Shown piece after piece: positions 9,936 to 19,463 of a DNA stretch of 64,000 nucleotides (positions are counted from its first letter, which is position 1; the number at the start of each line of letters is the position of its first letter). Source of the DNA: Aureococcus anophagefferens (taxonomy: Eukaryota > Sar > Pelagophyceae > Pelagomonadales > Pelagomonadaceae); NCBI RefSeq assembly GCF_000186865.1, contig NW_008705566.1, positions 1,915,699-1,979,698 on the forward strand. Direction: 5' to 3'. The translations under genes and the position numbers were made by a program. The notes beneath the pieces were generated by a model. That model was given only the letters and a program-made list of their open reading frames with translations, was not told where the DNA came from and did no database searches.

Positions 9936-11298
9936 CTACGTCTCCTTGTCCTTCTCCTCCGCCGCGTCGGCGGCGGCGGGCGGCGGCGCGGCGGACAGCG
10001 CCAGGACCAGTAAGGCGTCGATGGTCGCGCAGCAAAGAGCAACGGCGACCACGCCGCCGTAGCTCAGGATCGTCGTCGCGAGGAGCGGCGCGACGACGCG
10101 CGCGCCGCTGAACAAGCCGTGTTCAAGTCCCATGAGGCTGCCTTGCTCGGAGGGCTTCACGAGGCCTACGAAGCACGACGGTGGCGATGTCTCATTGTTC
10201 TTCCCCGTCAAAATCTCTCGAAATCGTCATCGCCACAGGACGCCGCGCGAGGCCCGTGGTCTGCGTCGTCAGCGACGTCGCCAAGACGTGCGCCGCGCAC
10301 GCGTGGCAGACGGAGGCGCCGACGACGGCGGCCGCGAGGCCCGGGCCCGCGGACCCGGCCGCGATGGCCGCCGCGAACAAACCGCCGAGCGCGAGGACGA
10401 GCGCGCCGCGGACCGCGAGCCCGAGCCTCGCGCAGCCGGGCGCGCCGACGCGCGCGACGAGCGGCGCCATCGCGAAGGCGCCGAGCGCCGCGACGGCGAC
10501 GGACGACGCGGACATGGACAGGCCCAGAGCGGAGGCGTCGAGGCCGACGCGCTGCGTGAGCACGAGCGGCGCCGCCGTGGAGTGCATCGACGCCGCGACG
10601 GAGCCGACGACCTTGACGGCGAGGAGCGGCCGCACGGCCGGCCGCCGCGCGATCTCCAGCGTCTTCGCCAGCGACGCGCGGCCGCCCGCCGTCGCGCCCG
10701 CGGGCGCCGCCGCCGCGCCGGGGAGGAGGAGCGAGAGCGCCGCCGAGAGCAGGCTCCCGGCGACGGCGAGGCGCGCGCCGCGGTAGAGGTCCCCGCGCGC
10801 GCCGAACCAGCCGCCGAGCGTCGGGCCGATCGTCGCGCCGATCGTGTAGGCCGTCGTGAGCCGGCCGAGCGCCGCCGCGCGCGCCGCCGGGTCGCCGGAC
10901 GCCGTCGCGCTCGCGACGCAGGCTTGCGCGACGAGGAAGCCGTGCTGCAGCGCCGCCGCGAGCTTGGACAGGAAGAGGTGCCGCACGGACGTCGCCGAGG
11001 CCAGCGCGCCGTAGGACGCGGCCGACGCCGCGAAGACGACGACGGAGCACGCGCGCGCGCCGACGGCGTCGAGCAGCGCGCCGACGACGGGGCTGCCGAT
11101 GGTCTGCACGAAGGAGAAGAAGGACTGGAGTCGGCCGTAGGTCCTGGCGACCTCCGCGCCGTCGGCGCCCTCGCTGAGGCTCTTGACGAGGAAGGGCTCG
11201 ACCGGGCGCTGGAGCTGGTAGCACACGGCGTAGAGCGTGACGTTGAGCAGCACAAGCCAGACCGCCGTGCTCTCGGAGACGACGCGTGACGCCGCCAT
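9936..11298 (-). CDS. Major facilitator superfamily transporter
   Basis: Exons 11298-10254 and 10165-9936 join in phase 1 to give 424 residues. About eleven to twelve hydrophobic helices are visible, with MFS-type short loops such as RTYGRLQSFFSFVQTIGSPV near the start and GPTLGGWFGARGDL mid-protein. The C-terminal half continues across the intron (TTG joined to LVKPSEQGSLMGLEHGL). This glycine-rich layout resembles the TetA/SLC46-like drug or solute MFS branch, with an N terminus like organic-ion MFS proteins; the substrate is unknown. The intron (10166-10253) is a family-B introner with GC-AG ends. The start is the first ATG of the open frame and begins with a plausible cytosolic leader. 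Confidence 0.85.
10166..10245 (-). mobile_element. Introner element family B, copy 1
   Basis: The 80-bp element has flanking target copies on the gene strand GCCTCGCG and GCCTCGTG (7 of 8). It begins CGGCGTCCTG and ends CTTCGTAG, with the sub-terminal inverted motif GTGGCGATG. The intron starts with GC of the target and ends with the element's TAG. The same skeleton (GCGTCCTG...CGATTTTCGAGAG...CG[T/G]TAG-type end) occurs at 21208, 47694 and 48771. Confidence 0.88.
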
Positions 11299-11469
11299 TG
11301 TCCTGGCGTAATGCGTCGCGAGGCGCGCGAGGCTGCGGCGCAGACGATGACGAGCGCCACCGAGTGCGCCACCCTTGCCGTTGTGGCTTTTTGGGCGAGC
11401 CTCGAAGGCTCCTTGAAAACTTCACGCTGAAGGTTTTCGTGCGTGCGCCATGGGAGAAACGATAGATGC

Positions 11470-12330
11470 TTAGCGCGCCTTCGCCTTGCGGCGCGCGGCG
11501 GCGTTCTTGGAGAGGACCTCGCCGAGGACCGCGCAGCAGAAGGCGGCGAACGCGAGCTGGACGCCGAGGGACTCGAGGTCGTGGAGTGCGTGGTGGGAGA
11601 CGACGTGGCCGCCGCGGCAGTAGTCGGCGTGGGCGACGACGACGACGGCGTGGACGAGGGCGTCGAGGGCGTCGCAGAGCGCCGCGAGATAGAAGAGGAG
11701 CGTCGTCGACGGCCGCCGCGTCTCGGCCCACTCGCGGCCGGCCCGCCGCCAGTCCGCGTGGCACATGTGGGACACGAGGTAGAGGCCGCAGGCCGGCACG
11801 ACGACGCGCAGGCCCTTGGTGAGCTCGAAGCCGACGCCGGGCAGCGCGGAGACCAACGCGTCGACGGACGCGGGCTCGAAGTAGAGCGCGCGAGCGCCGC
11901 CGACGGCCGACGCCGCCGGCGCGGCGGCGCGGCGGCGGAAGAGCCGCGCGAGGAGGCCCGCGCGCCGCGGCGCCTCCCGCGCCCTGGCGAGCCGCTTGAG
12001 GCGCAGCGCGTCCGCCGCGCGCGACAGGCAGTTCTCGCCGACGAGCATCGCGTGCTCGAGGCAGGCGAAGCCGACCTTCTCCTTGAAGCGGTGCGCCGCC
12101 TCGTGCTCCGCGTCGTGTCCGATGAGCGCGCGAAAAGTCGACGTGATCTGGGCCCGCGTCGACTTGCGCTTGAGCTTGGCCCAGTGCTTGCTGCCTTTGG
12201 TTGCGGCGCCGGCGTCGCCGCGGCTCTCCGCGGCGGGCTGCTGGCTCTTCGCGGCCGCGCGCTCCTCGACGAGCCTCACGACCGTCGTGAGCGCCGCTGG
12301 CTGCACTTTTGCACCGGCTTGAATGCGCAT
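11470..12330 (-). CDS. Hypothetical protein with C-terminal hydrophobic helices
   Basis: From the ATG at 12330 (MRIQAGAKVQP) the product is 286 residues; the frame is open further upstream, but that part lacks protein-like character. The N-terminal half is basic (HWAKLKRKSTRAQ), and the segment RFKEKVGFACLEHAMLVGE is amphipathic. The last 120 residues have several hydrophobic stretches (LRVVVPACGLYLVSHM, STTLLFYLAALCDALDALVHAVVVV, LGVQLAFAAFCCAVLGEVL) with histidines between them (HADYCRGGHVVSHHALHD). I recognise no family. A membrane location is inferred; the His/Asp-rich loops could bind metal, but this is only a suggestion. Confidence 0.6.
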   Translation of the reverse strand: MRIQAGAKVQPAALTTVVRLVEERAAAKSQQPAAESRGDAGAATKGSKHWAKLKRKSTRAQITSTFRALIGHDAEHEAAHRFKEKVGFACLEHAMLVGENCLSRAADALRLKRLARAREAPRRAGLLARLFRRRAAAPAASAVGGARALYFEPASVDALVSALPGVGFELTKGLRVVVPACGLYLVSHMCHADWRRAGREWAETRRPSTTLLFYLAALCDALDALVHAVVVVAHADYCRGGHVVSHHALHDLESLGVQLAFAAFCCAVLGEVLSKNAAARRKAKAR

Positions 12331-12628
12331 AGTGTACAGAGAGCGACGGTGCGTGGGAATCGTGGGATAACTGCAATGGCGACTGCCGTGATCAGTGTCC
12401 ACCCATTCCCAAGCCCTCGTTGGCGTCGTTGAAGTCGAATGGGCGGCCACTTGGGCGGCCCCCGAGGCGAACGCGAACGCGAACGCGACCGAGGCCTCCG
12501 CCCCTTTCCCCAGGCTAGGCACCAACCTGCACCACCGCTGCAGGGCGCGACCTCGAGGCCGCGGGTGGAAGACGGGGTCCCAGCGAGCACCCGCCGCCCC
12601 GCACCGCGCTGTCCGGCCCCTTACCGCC

Positions 12629-14290
12629 CTAGACGTCGATGATGGCGGCGGTGGCGGCGATGCCGTTGAAGAGGTAGGTGTGGTCGATGGGCGTGTACTG
12701 CTTGGCGAGGACCTTGACGGCCTCCTGGCTCGCGACGCCGCCGACGACGGCGGCGATCGCGTGGAGCTCCGCGGCGCCGAAGCGCGCGATCTCCTTGGCG
12801 TGGGCCTCGGAGAGGACGCCGTCGAAGGCGTCGGCGCAGTCGGCCTCCGTGACGAAGGCGCGGAGCTCGTCCGCGACGGCGGCGGCGTCCGCCGCGAGGT
12901 CCGCGCCGTCCGCGCCCGGCCACGCGCCGCGCTTGACGAAGAAGCGGTCCGCCGCGCGGAGCGCCGCGTACCAGACCACGGGCGCCTGGGCCTTCTCGCG
13001 CGCGTCGTCCGTCTCGAAGAGCGCCGTCGCGGCCTCGCCTAAATTCGGCGCGGCGAGCTCGTCCGCGAGCGACCGCGTCGCGACGAGCTTGACGTCGCGG
13101 ACGTGCTTGCAGACGAGGGCGAGCGCCGCGGCCTCGTCGGCCGTCGGCGGCGCGCCCGTCGCCTCGGCGAGCTTCGCGGCGAAGATCGCGAGGCACGCCG
13201 CGCGGTCGGCGTCCGCGCGCGCCGCGTAGAGCTTCTGGAGGGCCACGAAGGACGCCGTGTCCGCGTGCATGTCCGGCACGGCGCCGCTCAACGGCGGCAG
13301 GCCGCCGTGGGCGTCCATGAAGGCGGCGACGCTCGCGACGGCGACGTGCGTCGCCGACGGCGGCGCGGCGGGCGCGGCCTCGGAGCCGACGGAGCCGCGG
13401 CGGCCCTCGGACGGCGCGTCCGGCGCGGCCCGGGCGTCGTCGATCCAGGCCTGGGCCTCCCAGGGCAGCTCGCGGGGGTCCGCCCAGCAGCGGTACGCCT
13501 CGTTGGACGCCTCCTCGATGTTCATTTCCGGCACCTTCGACGGCAGCTCTCGCGCGGCGCCCGCGACCAGCGCCCGGAACTCGTCCTTCTCCGCGCGCGT
13601 CTTCGGCGACGCGCCGCCGTGGCTCACGCGCCAGGCCTTGGCGAGCTTCGCGAGCACGAGCACGTAGGGCGCGTGCGCGTGGTCCGCGTCGGCCATGCCG
13701 TCGAGATCGAGCGCGTCGGCCGCGGCCTCGAGCTCGGGGAACGGCGCCGCCAACCGGAGGTCCCAGGCGACGTTGTCCGGCTTCGACTCGACGACCTCGA
13801 GGCGCCGCACCTGGAGCCGCACGACGCCCAAAAGGCCGTAGGCGCGGATCGCGATGAGCGGCACGTTGTTCGCCCAGCAGCGCTCGCCGAGCGCCTGGAG
13901 CGCCGCGGGCTCGAGCTGCGCGGCGATGACCAGGGAAAAGCCGCTCGCGACGAAGTCGGGCTCCGCCGCGACGACCTCCTCGGGCCGGGCGACGCGGTGG
14001 AAGCCCTCGACGTCGGGGTTGAGCTCCTTGAGGAGCTCGGCCGTCGCCGCCGCGCGCGGCCGGCCCACGTCCTCGGGCCGCACGAAGAAGTTGTTGCCCA
14101 GGTCCGCCTCACTCACCGTCGCGCCGTCGACGACCGTGAAGCGCCCGACGCCGGGCAGCACGAGGTTCTTGAGCGTCTCCGTGCCCGCGGGGCCCGCGCC
14201 GAGCAGCAGCACGTGGCTCTCGGCGAGCGCGCGCTGGCCGTTCGCGCCCCAGAGCCGCAGCTGGCGGTCGTACTTGTTGTCCGTGGCCAT
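12629..14290 (-). CDS. NAE1: NEDD8-activating enzyme E1 regulatory subunit (APPBP1/NAE1/AXR1)
   Basis: The 553-residue single-exon product starts MATDNKYDRQLRLWG, the diagnostic opening of ubiquitin-like E1 proteins. A Rossmann ATP-binding fold follows (VLLLGAGPAGTETLKNLVLP, about residue 27), then the VVDGATV strand and LGNNFF. The C-terminal adenylation half ends EAVKVLAKQYTPIDHTYLFNG, as in APPBP1. Length matches the family (about 530-550). With UBA3 it activates NEDD8 for cullin neddylation in nucleus and cytosol; this subunit lacks the catalytic cysteine domain. The Ala/Asp-rich middle (GADGADLAADAAAVADELR) is a lineage-specific stretch. The OTU deubiquitinase gene lies 179 bp upstream on the same strand. 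Confidence 0.93.
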   Translation of the reverse strand: MATDNKYDRQLRLWGANGQRALAESHVLLLGAGPAGTETLKNLVLPGVGRFTVVDGATVSEADLGNNFFVRPEDVGRPRAAATAELLKELNPDVEGFHRVARPEEVVAAEPDFVASGFSLVIAAQLEPAALQALGERCWANNVPLIAIRAYGLLGVVRLQVRRLEVVESKPDNVAWDLRLAAPFPELEAAADALDLDGMADADHAHAPYVLVLAKLAKAWRVSHGGASPKTRAEKDEFRALVAGAARELPSKVPEMNIEEASNEAYRCWADPRELPWEAQAWIDDARAAPDAPSEGRRGSVGSEAAPAAPPSATHVAVASVAAFMDAHGGLPPLSGAVPDMHADTASFVALQKLYAARADADRAACLAIFAAKLAEATGAPPTADEAAALALVCKHVRDVKLVATRSLADELAAPNLGEAATALFETDDAREKAQAPVVWYAALRAADRFFVKRGAWPGADGADLAADAAAVADELRAFVTEADCADAFDGVLSEAHAKEIARFGAAELHAIAAVVGGVASQEAVKVLAKQYTPIDHTYLFNGIAATAAIIDV

Positions 14291-14469
14291 GATGACGCTG
14301 TGTCCTTGGGCGCCGGCGGCGGCGTTGGCGGTGGCGGCTGGTCCTTGGACGCCGGCGGCGCAGTCAGTCTCGAGAGCTCGAGCCTTCGGCGAGCCGCACA
14401 GCGAAGTTGGTCGTGAAGGTAAGTGTGAAGGCACCTTGCAGCCTCCTTGCGCAAGCCTCAGGTGTTTAT

Positions 14470-15675
14470 TTAAGCCACGTCGACGGCCGCGACGTAGTGG
14501 CACTCCGAGTGGAAGCCGACCCAGATCTCGGAGACGGCGGCGCGGTCGTCCGCGGGCTCGATGCGGAGCTCGAAGTTGTCCGCGTGCGTCGTGACGAGGA
14601 GCACGCGGCAGCGGAACGCGTCGGCGCAGGCCTGGAGCGTGTTCTGGTCGCCCCAGGAGCGGTCGTCGGCGAGCGCGCGGAGGTAGGCTTCGACGTCGTC
14701 GCCGACGTCGAGCGTGCACAAATCGCCGTCCGCGTTGGACGCGTAGACCTCGCAGTCGTGGAACGGCGGGCGCCGCGCGTCGAGCGCGGCGAGCGCCTGG
14801 CGCCGCACGAGCGCGTGGTGGCTCTCCGTGCCCCAGAGGCCGTGGGCGACGGCGCGGAACTGGCACGCGCCGTCGCCTCTCACGTCGAAGATGCGCTTGC
14901 CGTGCGCCGCGAGGCGCGCCGCGAGCAGGTCCCGGCCCGTGCGGAGCGTCGCCACTCCCGGCGGGTCCGGCAGGCGCCGCCGCCGCCGCCGCGCGCCGCC
15001 GAAGGCGCGGAACCCGAGCCGCAGGATCTCGCCGCCGCCGCAGCCCGCGGCGTCGCGCCGCCGGTCGCGCCGCCGGCGCCGGTCCTCGGCCGGCGCCCCC
15101 GCCGCGCGCGGCGCGTCGTCCCCGAGCGACGCGGCGTAGGGGTCCGCGGCGCGCCGCGCGGCGTCGAGGCGCCGCGCGTCGCGCGCGTAGTCGCCGAGGA
15201 CGCGCTCGAGCGCGCGCGTGCAGTCGCGGCCGCCGCCGTCGCTCGCGAGCGCGGCGGCGACGGCCTCGAGCGTCCGCGCGTTGAGCGCCGCGAGGCCCCG
15301 GCTCCGGTCCGCCGCGGCGTCCTCCGCGCGGAACCGCCGGCGCCGCTGCTCGGCCTCCTTGGACGCCTCGTAGGCCGCGGACTCGGCCTTGGCCGCCGCG
15401 AGCTCGTCCGCGTCCGTCGTCCGCCGGACGGCCGCCGCGCGCGCGGCCTCGGCGCGCGACGCGGCGATGGCCTCTTGCAGCTCGCGCGGGTCCGTCGTCT
15501 GCCGCACCGCGGCGCGCCGCGCGACGCGCGGCGCGTCCGCGTCGCGCGGCGCGTCCGCGTGCACGACGGTGCCGAGCTCGACGCTGGACGACTCCTCGGA
15601 GACCTCGCTCTCCGAGACCTCGTCGAAGCCCAGCGCCTCGACATCTTCGGGCAGCAGGTCGAGCACGCGAACCAT
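14470..15675 (-). CDS. OTU-family deubiquitinase with UIM-like motifs
   Basis: The 401-residue protein has an acidic N terminus, two ubiquitin-interacting-motif-like helices (ELQEAIAASRAEAAR near residue 65 and AYEASKEAEQ near residue 100), a long Arg/Ala-rich linker, and a C-terminal OTU domain. The OTU signature is FDVRGDGACQFRAVAHGLWG, with catalytic Asp and Cys near residue 268; RSWGDQNTLQACADAF is the middle motif, and SECHYVAA near the C terminus supplies the catalytic His. OTU enzymes are cysteine proteases that cleave ubiquitin chains. The UIM-like helices would give chain recognition; that is inference from spacing and the A-xxx-S pattern. No introns are needed. Confidence 0.9.
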   Translation of the reverse strand: MVRVLDLLPEDVEALGFDEVSESEVSEESSSVELGTVVHADAPRDADAPRVARRAAVRQTTDPRELQEAIAASRAEAARAAAVRRTTDADELAAAKAESAAYEASKEAEQRRRRFRAEDAAADRSRGLAALNARTLEAVAAALASDGGGRDCTRALERVLGDYARDARRLDAARRAADPYAASLGDDAPRAAGAPAEDRRRRRDRRRDAAGCGGGEILRLGFRAFGGARRRRRRLPDPPGVATLRTGRDLLAARLAAHGKRIFDVRGDGACQFRAVAHGLWGTESHHALVRRQALAALDARRPPFHDCEVYASNADGDLCTLDVGDDVEAYLRALADDRSWGDQNTLQACADAFRCRVLLVTTHADNFELRIEPADDRAAVSEIWVGFHSECHYVAAVDVA

Positions 15676-15828
15676 GGCTCGTGGTCGTCACAGCGCGGCG
15701 GCAAATAGCACTAAATCCCAGCAGAGCGTTCCATTGCGCTTCCCCAAAATTGCCACAAGAAAATGGGCATGATGTCAATTGCATGATGTGCTACTAGAGC
15801 TGAATCATCGGCGCCAGCGAGACGAGAG

Positions 15829-16807
15829 ATGCTGCCCGAGTCGCCCGTCGCCGACGAGGACGACGCGCTCATGAGCGGCAGCCCGAAGTCGACGCTGGAG
15901 ACGACGGCGAGCGGCGCCGACGCCGCGACGCCCGTGCCGCGCACCTTCTTCTCGCTGCTGGCCGTCTACGTGGCGCCGCTGAGCTGGGCCCTGCTCAGGG
16001 AGGGCGTGTACACGGCGGACCGCCAGGACCTGCCGGCCTACCTGTCGCCCTACGCGACGGTCGAGGGCCTCGTCGCCTGGCTCGGTGTCAACGTCGCGCT
16101 CTACGGCGCGCAGCGCGCCGTCGCCGCGAGGCGCGGCTGGAAGATGAACGAGAAGCACGCCGCGACGCACAAGGAGGACCTGCTGCGCATGTGCGTGCTG
16201 AGCGGGCTGCTCTTCCTCGCCGGCCGCGTCGGCGCGCGCGTCGCGGCGGACCCCTTTGTCTTCTTCGCGTGGCTCGCGTTCTTCACCTTCGGCTACGGCG
16301 TCCTCTTCGAGCTCCTGCGCCACGCGAACATCGAGCTCACGCGCGACTGCGTGCGCGCGGCGCCGGCGTCCCGCGAAAACCCGTTTCCTCCTTCCCCCGG
16401 CGGACGGGGCCCTCGGCGCAGGCAACGTGCACACGCTCGCGCTCATGGCGTTCACGGCGTCCATCGTCGGCGGCCTGCTGGCGAACCACCTCGCGCTCGC
16501 CGCCGCGCGGAACGCGACCCGGGCGCCGGGCGACGCGCCCTTCTCCGCGGCCCAGGCGCTCGGCCTCGCGGCGTTCGTCGTCGGCGGGCACGGGCTGCTC
16601 GTCGTGGCCCCCGGGGACACGGCCGCGCACTTCCACCACTGGTACACGGGCTTCGTCGGCTCCTGCTTCTGCGTCTTCGACTCCGATGTGTCCCAGATCG
16701 CCCACGCCATGCTCCTCGGCATCTACCTCCACGGCGCCGCGCTCTTCGGCGTCGAGCGGTGCTTCTACCCGGCGGACCACGGCCACGACGCGAGGCTGCC
16801 CCTCTAA
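15829..16807 (+). CDS. Unknown multi-pass membrane protein with HHWY motif; one small intron
   Basis: The first exon (MLPESPVADEDDALMSG) and the second are in different frames, and a GC-AG intron at 16373-16421 (49 bp, pyrimidine-rich before the AG) joins them in phase 1 to give 309 residues. An upstream GC in the same region (the GCGCGG after GTGC) would also keep frame, so the exact donor is uncertain. The protein has about six hydrophobic helices and the motifs AHFHHWYTGFVGS and IAHAMLLGIYLHGAALFGVE. Similar His-His-Trp-Tyr membrane proteins seem widespread in stramenopiles, but I know no function. The His-rich motif between helices could bind metal or haem; that is speculation. Confidence 0.7.
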
Positions 16808-16965
16808 TGTACAGTTGTGTGTCCTCGGTTCTGCTGTGGCGATCGGACGCTCTTCCGCACCACGGCGTGGGGCGCTTCAACATGCCTTCAAGTATGGTTT
16901 TTAAAAAGTCTGGCCGTCCTTCAGGCCGCCCTGTTGGAGCGCCACCGCGACGTCTCGTCGCGCCG

Positions 16966-17721
16966 ATGAGCGCGGCGAAGCCGCCGCGGCGCGTCGGCTT
17001 CGACCGGCCCTTGACGACGAACCAGGTCGCGTCGTGGGTCGGCAACGCGCTGGCGACGGGCCTGTTCTACGGCCTGGTGAGCTTCGTCCTACTGCGGCAG
17101 CGCAAGCGGTGCGACGAGGGCGCGCTGGCCTACGCCGTGCTCCCGCACGCGTTCTGCGTCTGCGTGGGCCTCTGCTGCTGGCTCTTCCTCGAGACGCACC
17201 CGCCGACGGAGCCGAGCTGCTTCTCGAAGTTCCTGCCGGAGACGGAGCGGTGGACGAAGGCGCGCTACTGCCGCGAGCACAAGAGCGTCGTCGCGGGCCT
17301 GGACCACTTCTGCACCTGGCTCAACGTGAGCGTCGGCCGCTCCAACTACGTGCCCTTCTTCGCCGTCGCGGCGTTCGGCACGGCCCAGTACGCGGTCGCC
17401 GCCGGCGGGCACCCGGCGTCCCGGGAGCTTCGAGAGAGTGTTCGAAAACGACGCACCCTTTTAGGCGCCTGCGCCTTCGTCGTCGCGAGCTGTCGAGGCT
17501 CGCTCCACGCGGCGGCGATCGTCCTCTTCGGCGCGTGCGGCGTCGCGTCGCTGTGCATCTTCCTCGCGTACGCGAGCCTCTTCGCGTTCCACGCCTACCT
17601 CGCGGTCCTCGGCATGGGCACCTACGACTGGATCCTCGCGCAGCGCGCGGAGCCGCCGAAACCCGCGACGGAGCTCGTGGCCAAGGGCGCGCGCGTCGCG
17701 CAGGAGGAGGACGCGGCCTAA
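16966..17721 (+). CDS. DHHC-type protein S-acyltransferase with DHFC in place of DHHC
   Basis: The 251-residue protein has four hydrophobic helices, the usual topology. The Cys-rich domain between helices 2 and 3 reads KARYCREHKSVVAGLDHFC then TWLNVSVGRSNYVPFF. The catalytic cysteine (C116) and first His (H114) are present, but the second His is Phe (D113-H114-F115-C116), and several zinc-ligand cysteines of the canonical domain are missing. Yeast Akr1 uses DHYC and is active, so activity is possible. A Thr-Trp-Leu-Asn block after the motif and an NY pair match the family. The segment 17405-17464 could be an in-frame 60-bp GC-AG intron, because removing it shortens an odd charged loop; unproven. 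The next gene is convergent, 20 bp away. Confidence 0.8.
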   Translation: MSAAKPPRRVGFDRPLTTNQVASWVGNALATGLFYGLVSFVLLRQRKRCDEGALAYAVLPHAFCVCVGLCCWLFLETHPPTEPSCFSKFLPETERWTKARYCREHKSVVAGLDHFCTWLNVSVGRSNYVPFFAVAAFGTAQYAVAAGGHPASRELRESVRKRRTLLGACAFVVASCRGSLHAAAIVLFGACGVASLCIFLAYASLFAFHAYLAVLGMGTYDWILAQRAEPPKPATELVAKGARVAQEEDAA

Positions 17722-17741
17722 CGCGGCGGAGTTACCGGGGC

Positions 17742-19316
17742 CTAGGCGCGGTCGTGGCCGTGGTCGTGGTGGCCGTGGCCGTGGTCGTGGGCGCCGTGGT
17801 CCGCGCGGTGGACGTGGACGTGGCGCTTCGCGCCGCTCTCGTCGAGGGCCTTGGCCTGCTGGGGCGTGTGCTCGTGGGGGTGGTCGCCGCGGCCGTGGTC
17901 GTGGTCGTGGACGTGGTAGAGCGCGGCCCAGGCGGCGAAGAGCGCGAGCGCGAGGCCGACGAAGAGCGCGCTCAGCGCCGCGAGCGCGCCGAAGTCGCGC
18001 GGGTCGTGGAAGAAGCAGAGCGTCACGAGCGCGAGCAGCAGCTCGTTGCCGCCGCAGAGCGCCGCCTCGACGCCCTGGCAGGCGCCGCGGTCGCGCTCGT
18101 CGACCAGCAGCTGCTGGAGCTCGAGGTAGCCCACGTCGTAGGCGTAGAGCCCCGCGCGGCTCAGCACGACGGCCGCCATGAACGCGGCGAGCCCCGGGAC
18201 CGCGCCGGGCCCGTAGGCCGCGGCGAGCGCCGCGGCGGCCCCGACGGCGGCGCAGCACTGGAAGCCGAGGGCCCAAAAGGACGCGGACCGCAGGGCGACG
18301 ACGCGCGCGGCCGCCTGGGCGCCGGGCGCGTCGCCGGCCCGCTTCGCGACGCCGTCGGCCGCTTTCCCGAACGCGTAGATGCCGCCGATGCCCGCGAAGG
18401 CGCCGAGCGTCCGGAAGACGGCGATGGCCCGCGGGTCGACGCCGCGCGTCGCGAGGAAGGCCGTGAGCACGGGGCCGTGGGGGGCGAGCGCCGTGAAGAA
18501 GAGGCAGCCGAAGGACCCCGTCAGCAGCGCCGTGCCGCCCGGCTGGCGCCAGCACCGCGCCCACGCGCCGCCGCCGTGTTCCGCGGCCGCGTCTTCCGGC
18601 GGCGGCGGCGTCCGCAGCGCCGCGTTCCGGCGGTAGAGGCCGTCGAGGATGAGCTGCGCGGGGAGCTCGCCGGCCGCCGCGAGGCCCCCGACGACGCCCG
18701 CGCCGACGACGGGCCCGAGGGACGAGATCGCCGTCGCGCCCAGAAACGGCCCTAGAATCTCGCCGACCTGGGCCGCGTTCGACAGGGCCACCGTCGTCTT
18801 CGACAGCGCGCCGCCCAGCGCCTCCCCCTCGAAGAGCGCGGGCGCCCAGTCCTTCTTCGGCCCGCCGCGCGTGACGACGCCGCCGAGCGCCTCGACGGAC
18901 GCGCCGCCGAGCGCCAGCGCGAGCCAGTTCCGGAAGCCCGCCGTGTCCTCCGACGCCATGCTCAGCACGGCGCCGACGCTGCAGGCCGTCCCCGCGACCT
19001 GGAACGCGCGCGACACGCGCGCGGCGAAGAGGCGGTCCTGTCCGTCGGCCCATTTGCCGATGCGCGGCGAGAAGAGGGTCGTCGCGAGCGTCACGGCCAG
19101 CGCCAGCGCCGCGGGCGCCCGCAGGGACAGCTCGTCGCCGCCCCAGACGCCCAGGAGGGCCAGCGGCAAAGCGAACTCCCAGGCCCGCGACACGACGGTC
19201 GTGATGGCCTCGCAGGCGACGAGCCACTTGCCTTCGACCTCGTACGTCGGGAGGGCGTCGTCGGTGATGGCCGAGTATTGGATGGTCGTCGACGACTGGA
19301 GGTGCGAGGAGTCCAT
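17742..19316 (-). CDS. Ferroportin-like (SLC40) metal exporter with histidine-rich tail
   Basis: The 524-residue protein has about eleven hydrophobic helices. The N-terminal half contains VSRAWEFALPLALLGVWG and FSPRIGKWADGQDR, matching the ferroportin RMWEFAVGLFL and FG..GxWID segments. The C-terminal half has GYLELQQLLVDERDRGACQG and DPRDFGALAALSALFVG, like the ferroportin Q..VPE.ERG..GG and PxxFGxLxxIS blocks. Ferroportins export Fe(II) and related divalent metals. After the last helix, residues about 467-524 are a His/Asp-rich tail (HVHDHDHGRGDHPHEH and HDHGHGHHDHGHD), like metal-binding loops of ZIP/CDF zinc carriers and unusual for ferroportin. Iron versus zinc, cobalt or nickel cannot be decided. 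Confidence 0.85.
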   Translation of the reverse strand: MDSSHLQSSTTIQYSAITDDALPTYEVEGKWLVACEAITTVVSRAWEFALPLALLGVWGGDELSLRAPAALALAVTLATTLFSPRIGKWADGQDRLFAARVSRAFQVAGTACSVGAVLSMASEDTAGFRNWLALALGGASVEALGGVVTRGGPKKDWAPALFEGEALGGALSKTTVALSNAAQVGEILGPFLGATAISSLGPVVGAGVVGGLAAAGELPAQLILDGLYRRNAALRTPPPPEDAAAEHGGGAWARCWRQPGGTALLTGSFGCLFFTALAPHGPVLTAFLATRGVDPRAIAVFRTLGAFAGIGGIYAFGKAADGVAKRAGDAPGAQAAARVVALRSASFWALGFQCCAAVGAAAALAAAYGPGAVPGLAAFMAAVVLSRAGLYAYDVGYLELQQLLVDERDRGACQGVEAALCGGNELLLALVTLCFFHDPRDFGALAALSALFVGLALALFAAWAALYHVHDHDHGRGDHPHEHTPQQAKALDESGAKRHVHVHRADHGAHDHGHGHHDHGHDRA

Positions 19317-19463
19317 GGCGTTTTAAGACAGCTTCTCGGGCTCCATGCTCCTCTGCCACAGATCCGCGGCGCTCGAAAAGAAGCCCGTGGAGCCATCGCC
19401 CGGCGCCGCCCGGACTCGTCCCCGCGCTCGCGCGTCGTTACCGCCCCCGCACGCGCCGCTCCA

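Noticed and set aside
11398..11442. Terminator-like hairpin (GAAAACTTCACGCTGAAGGTTTTC)
   Set aside because: Short and imperfect, in a eukaryote; it is upstream of one gene and downstream of none with known use.
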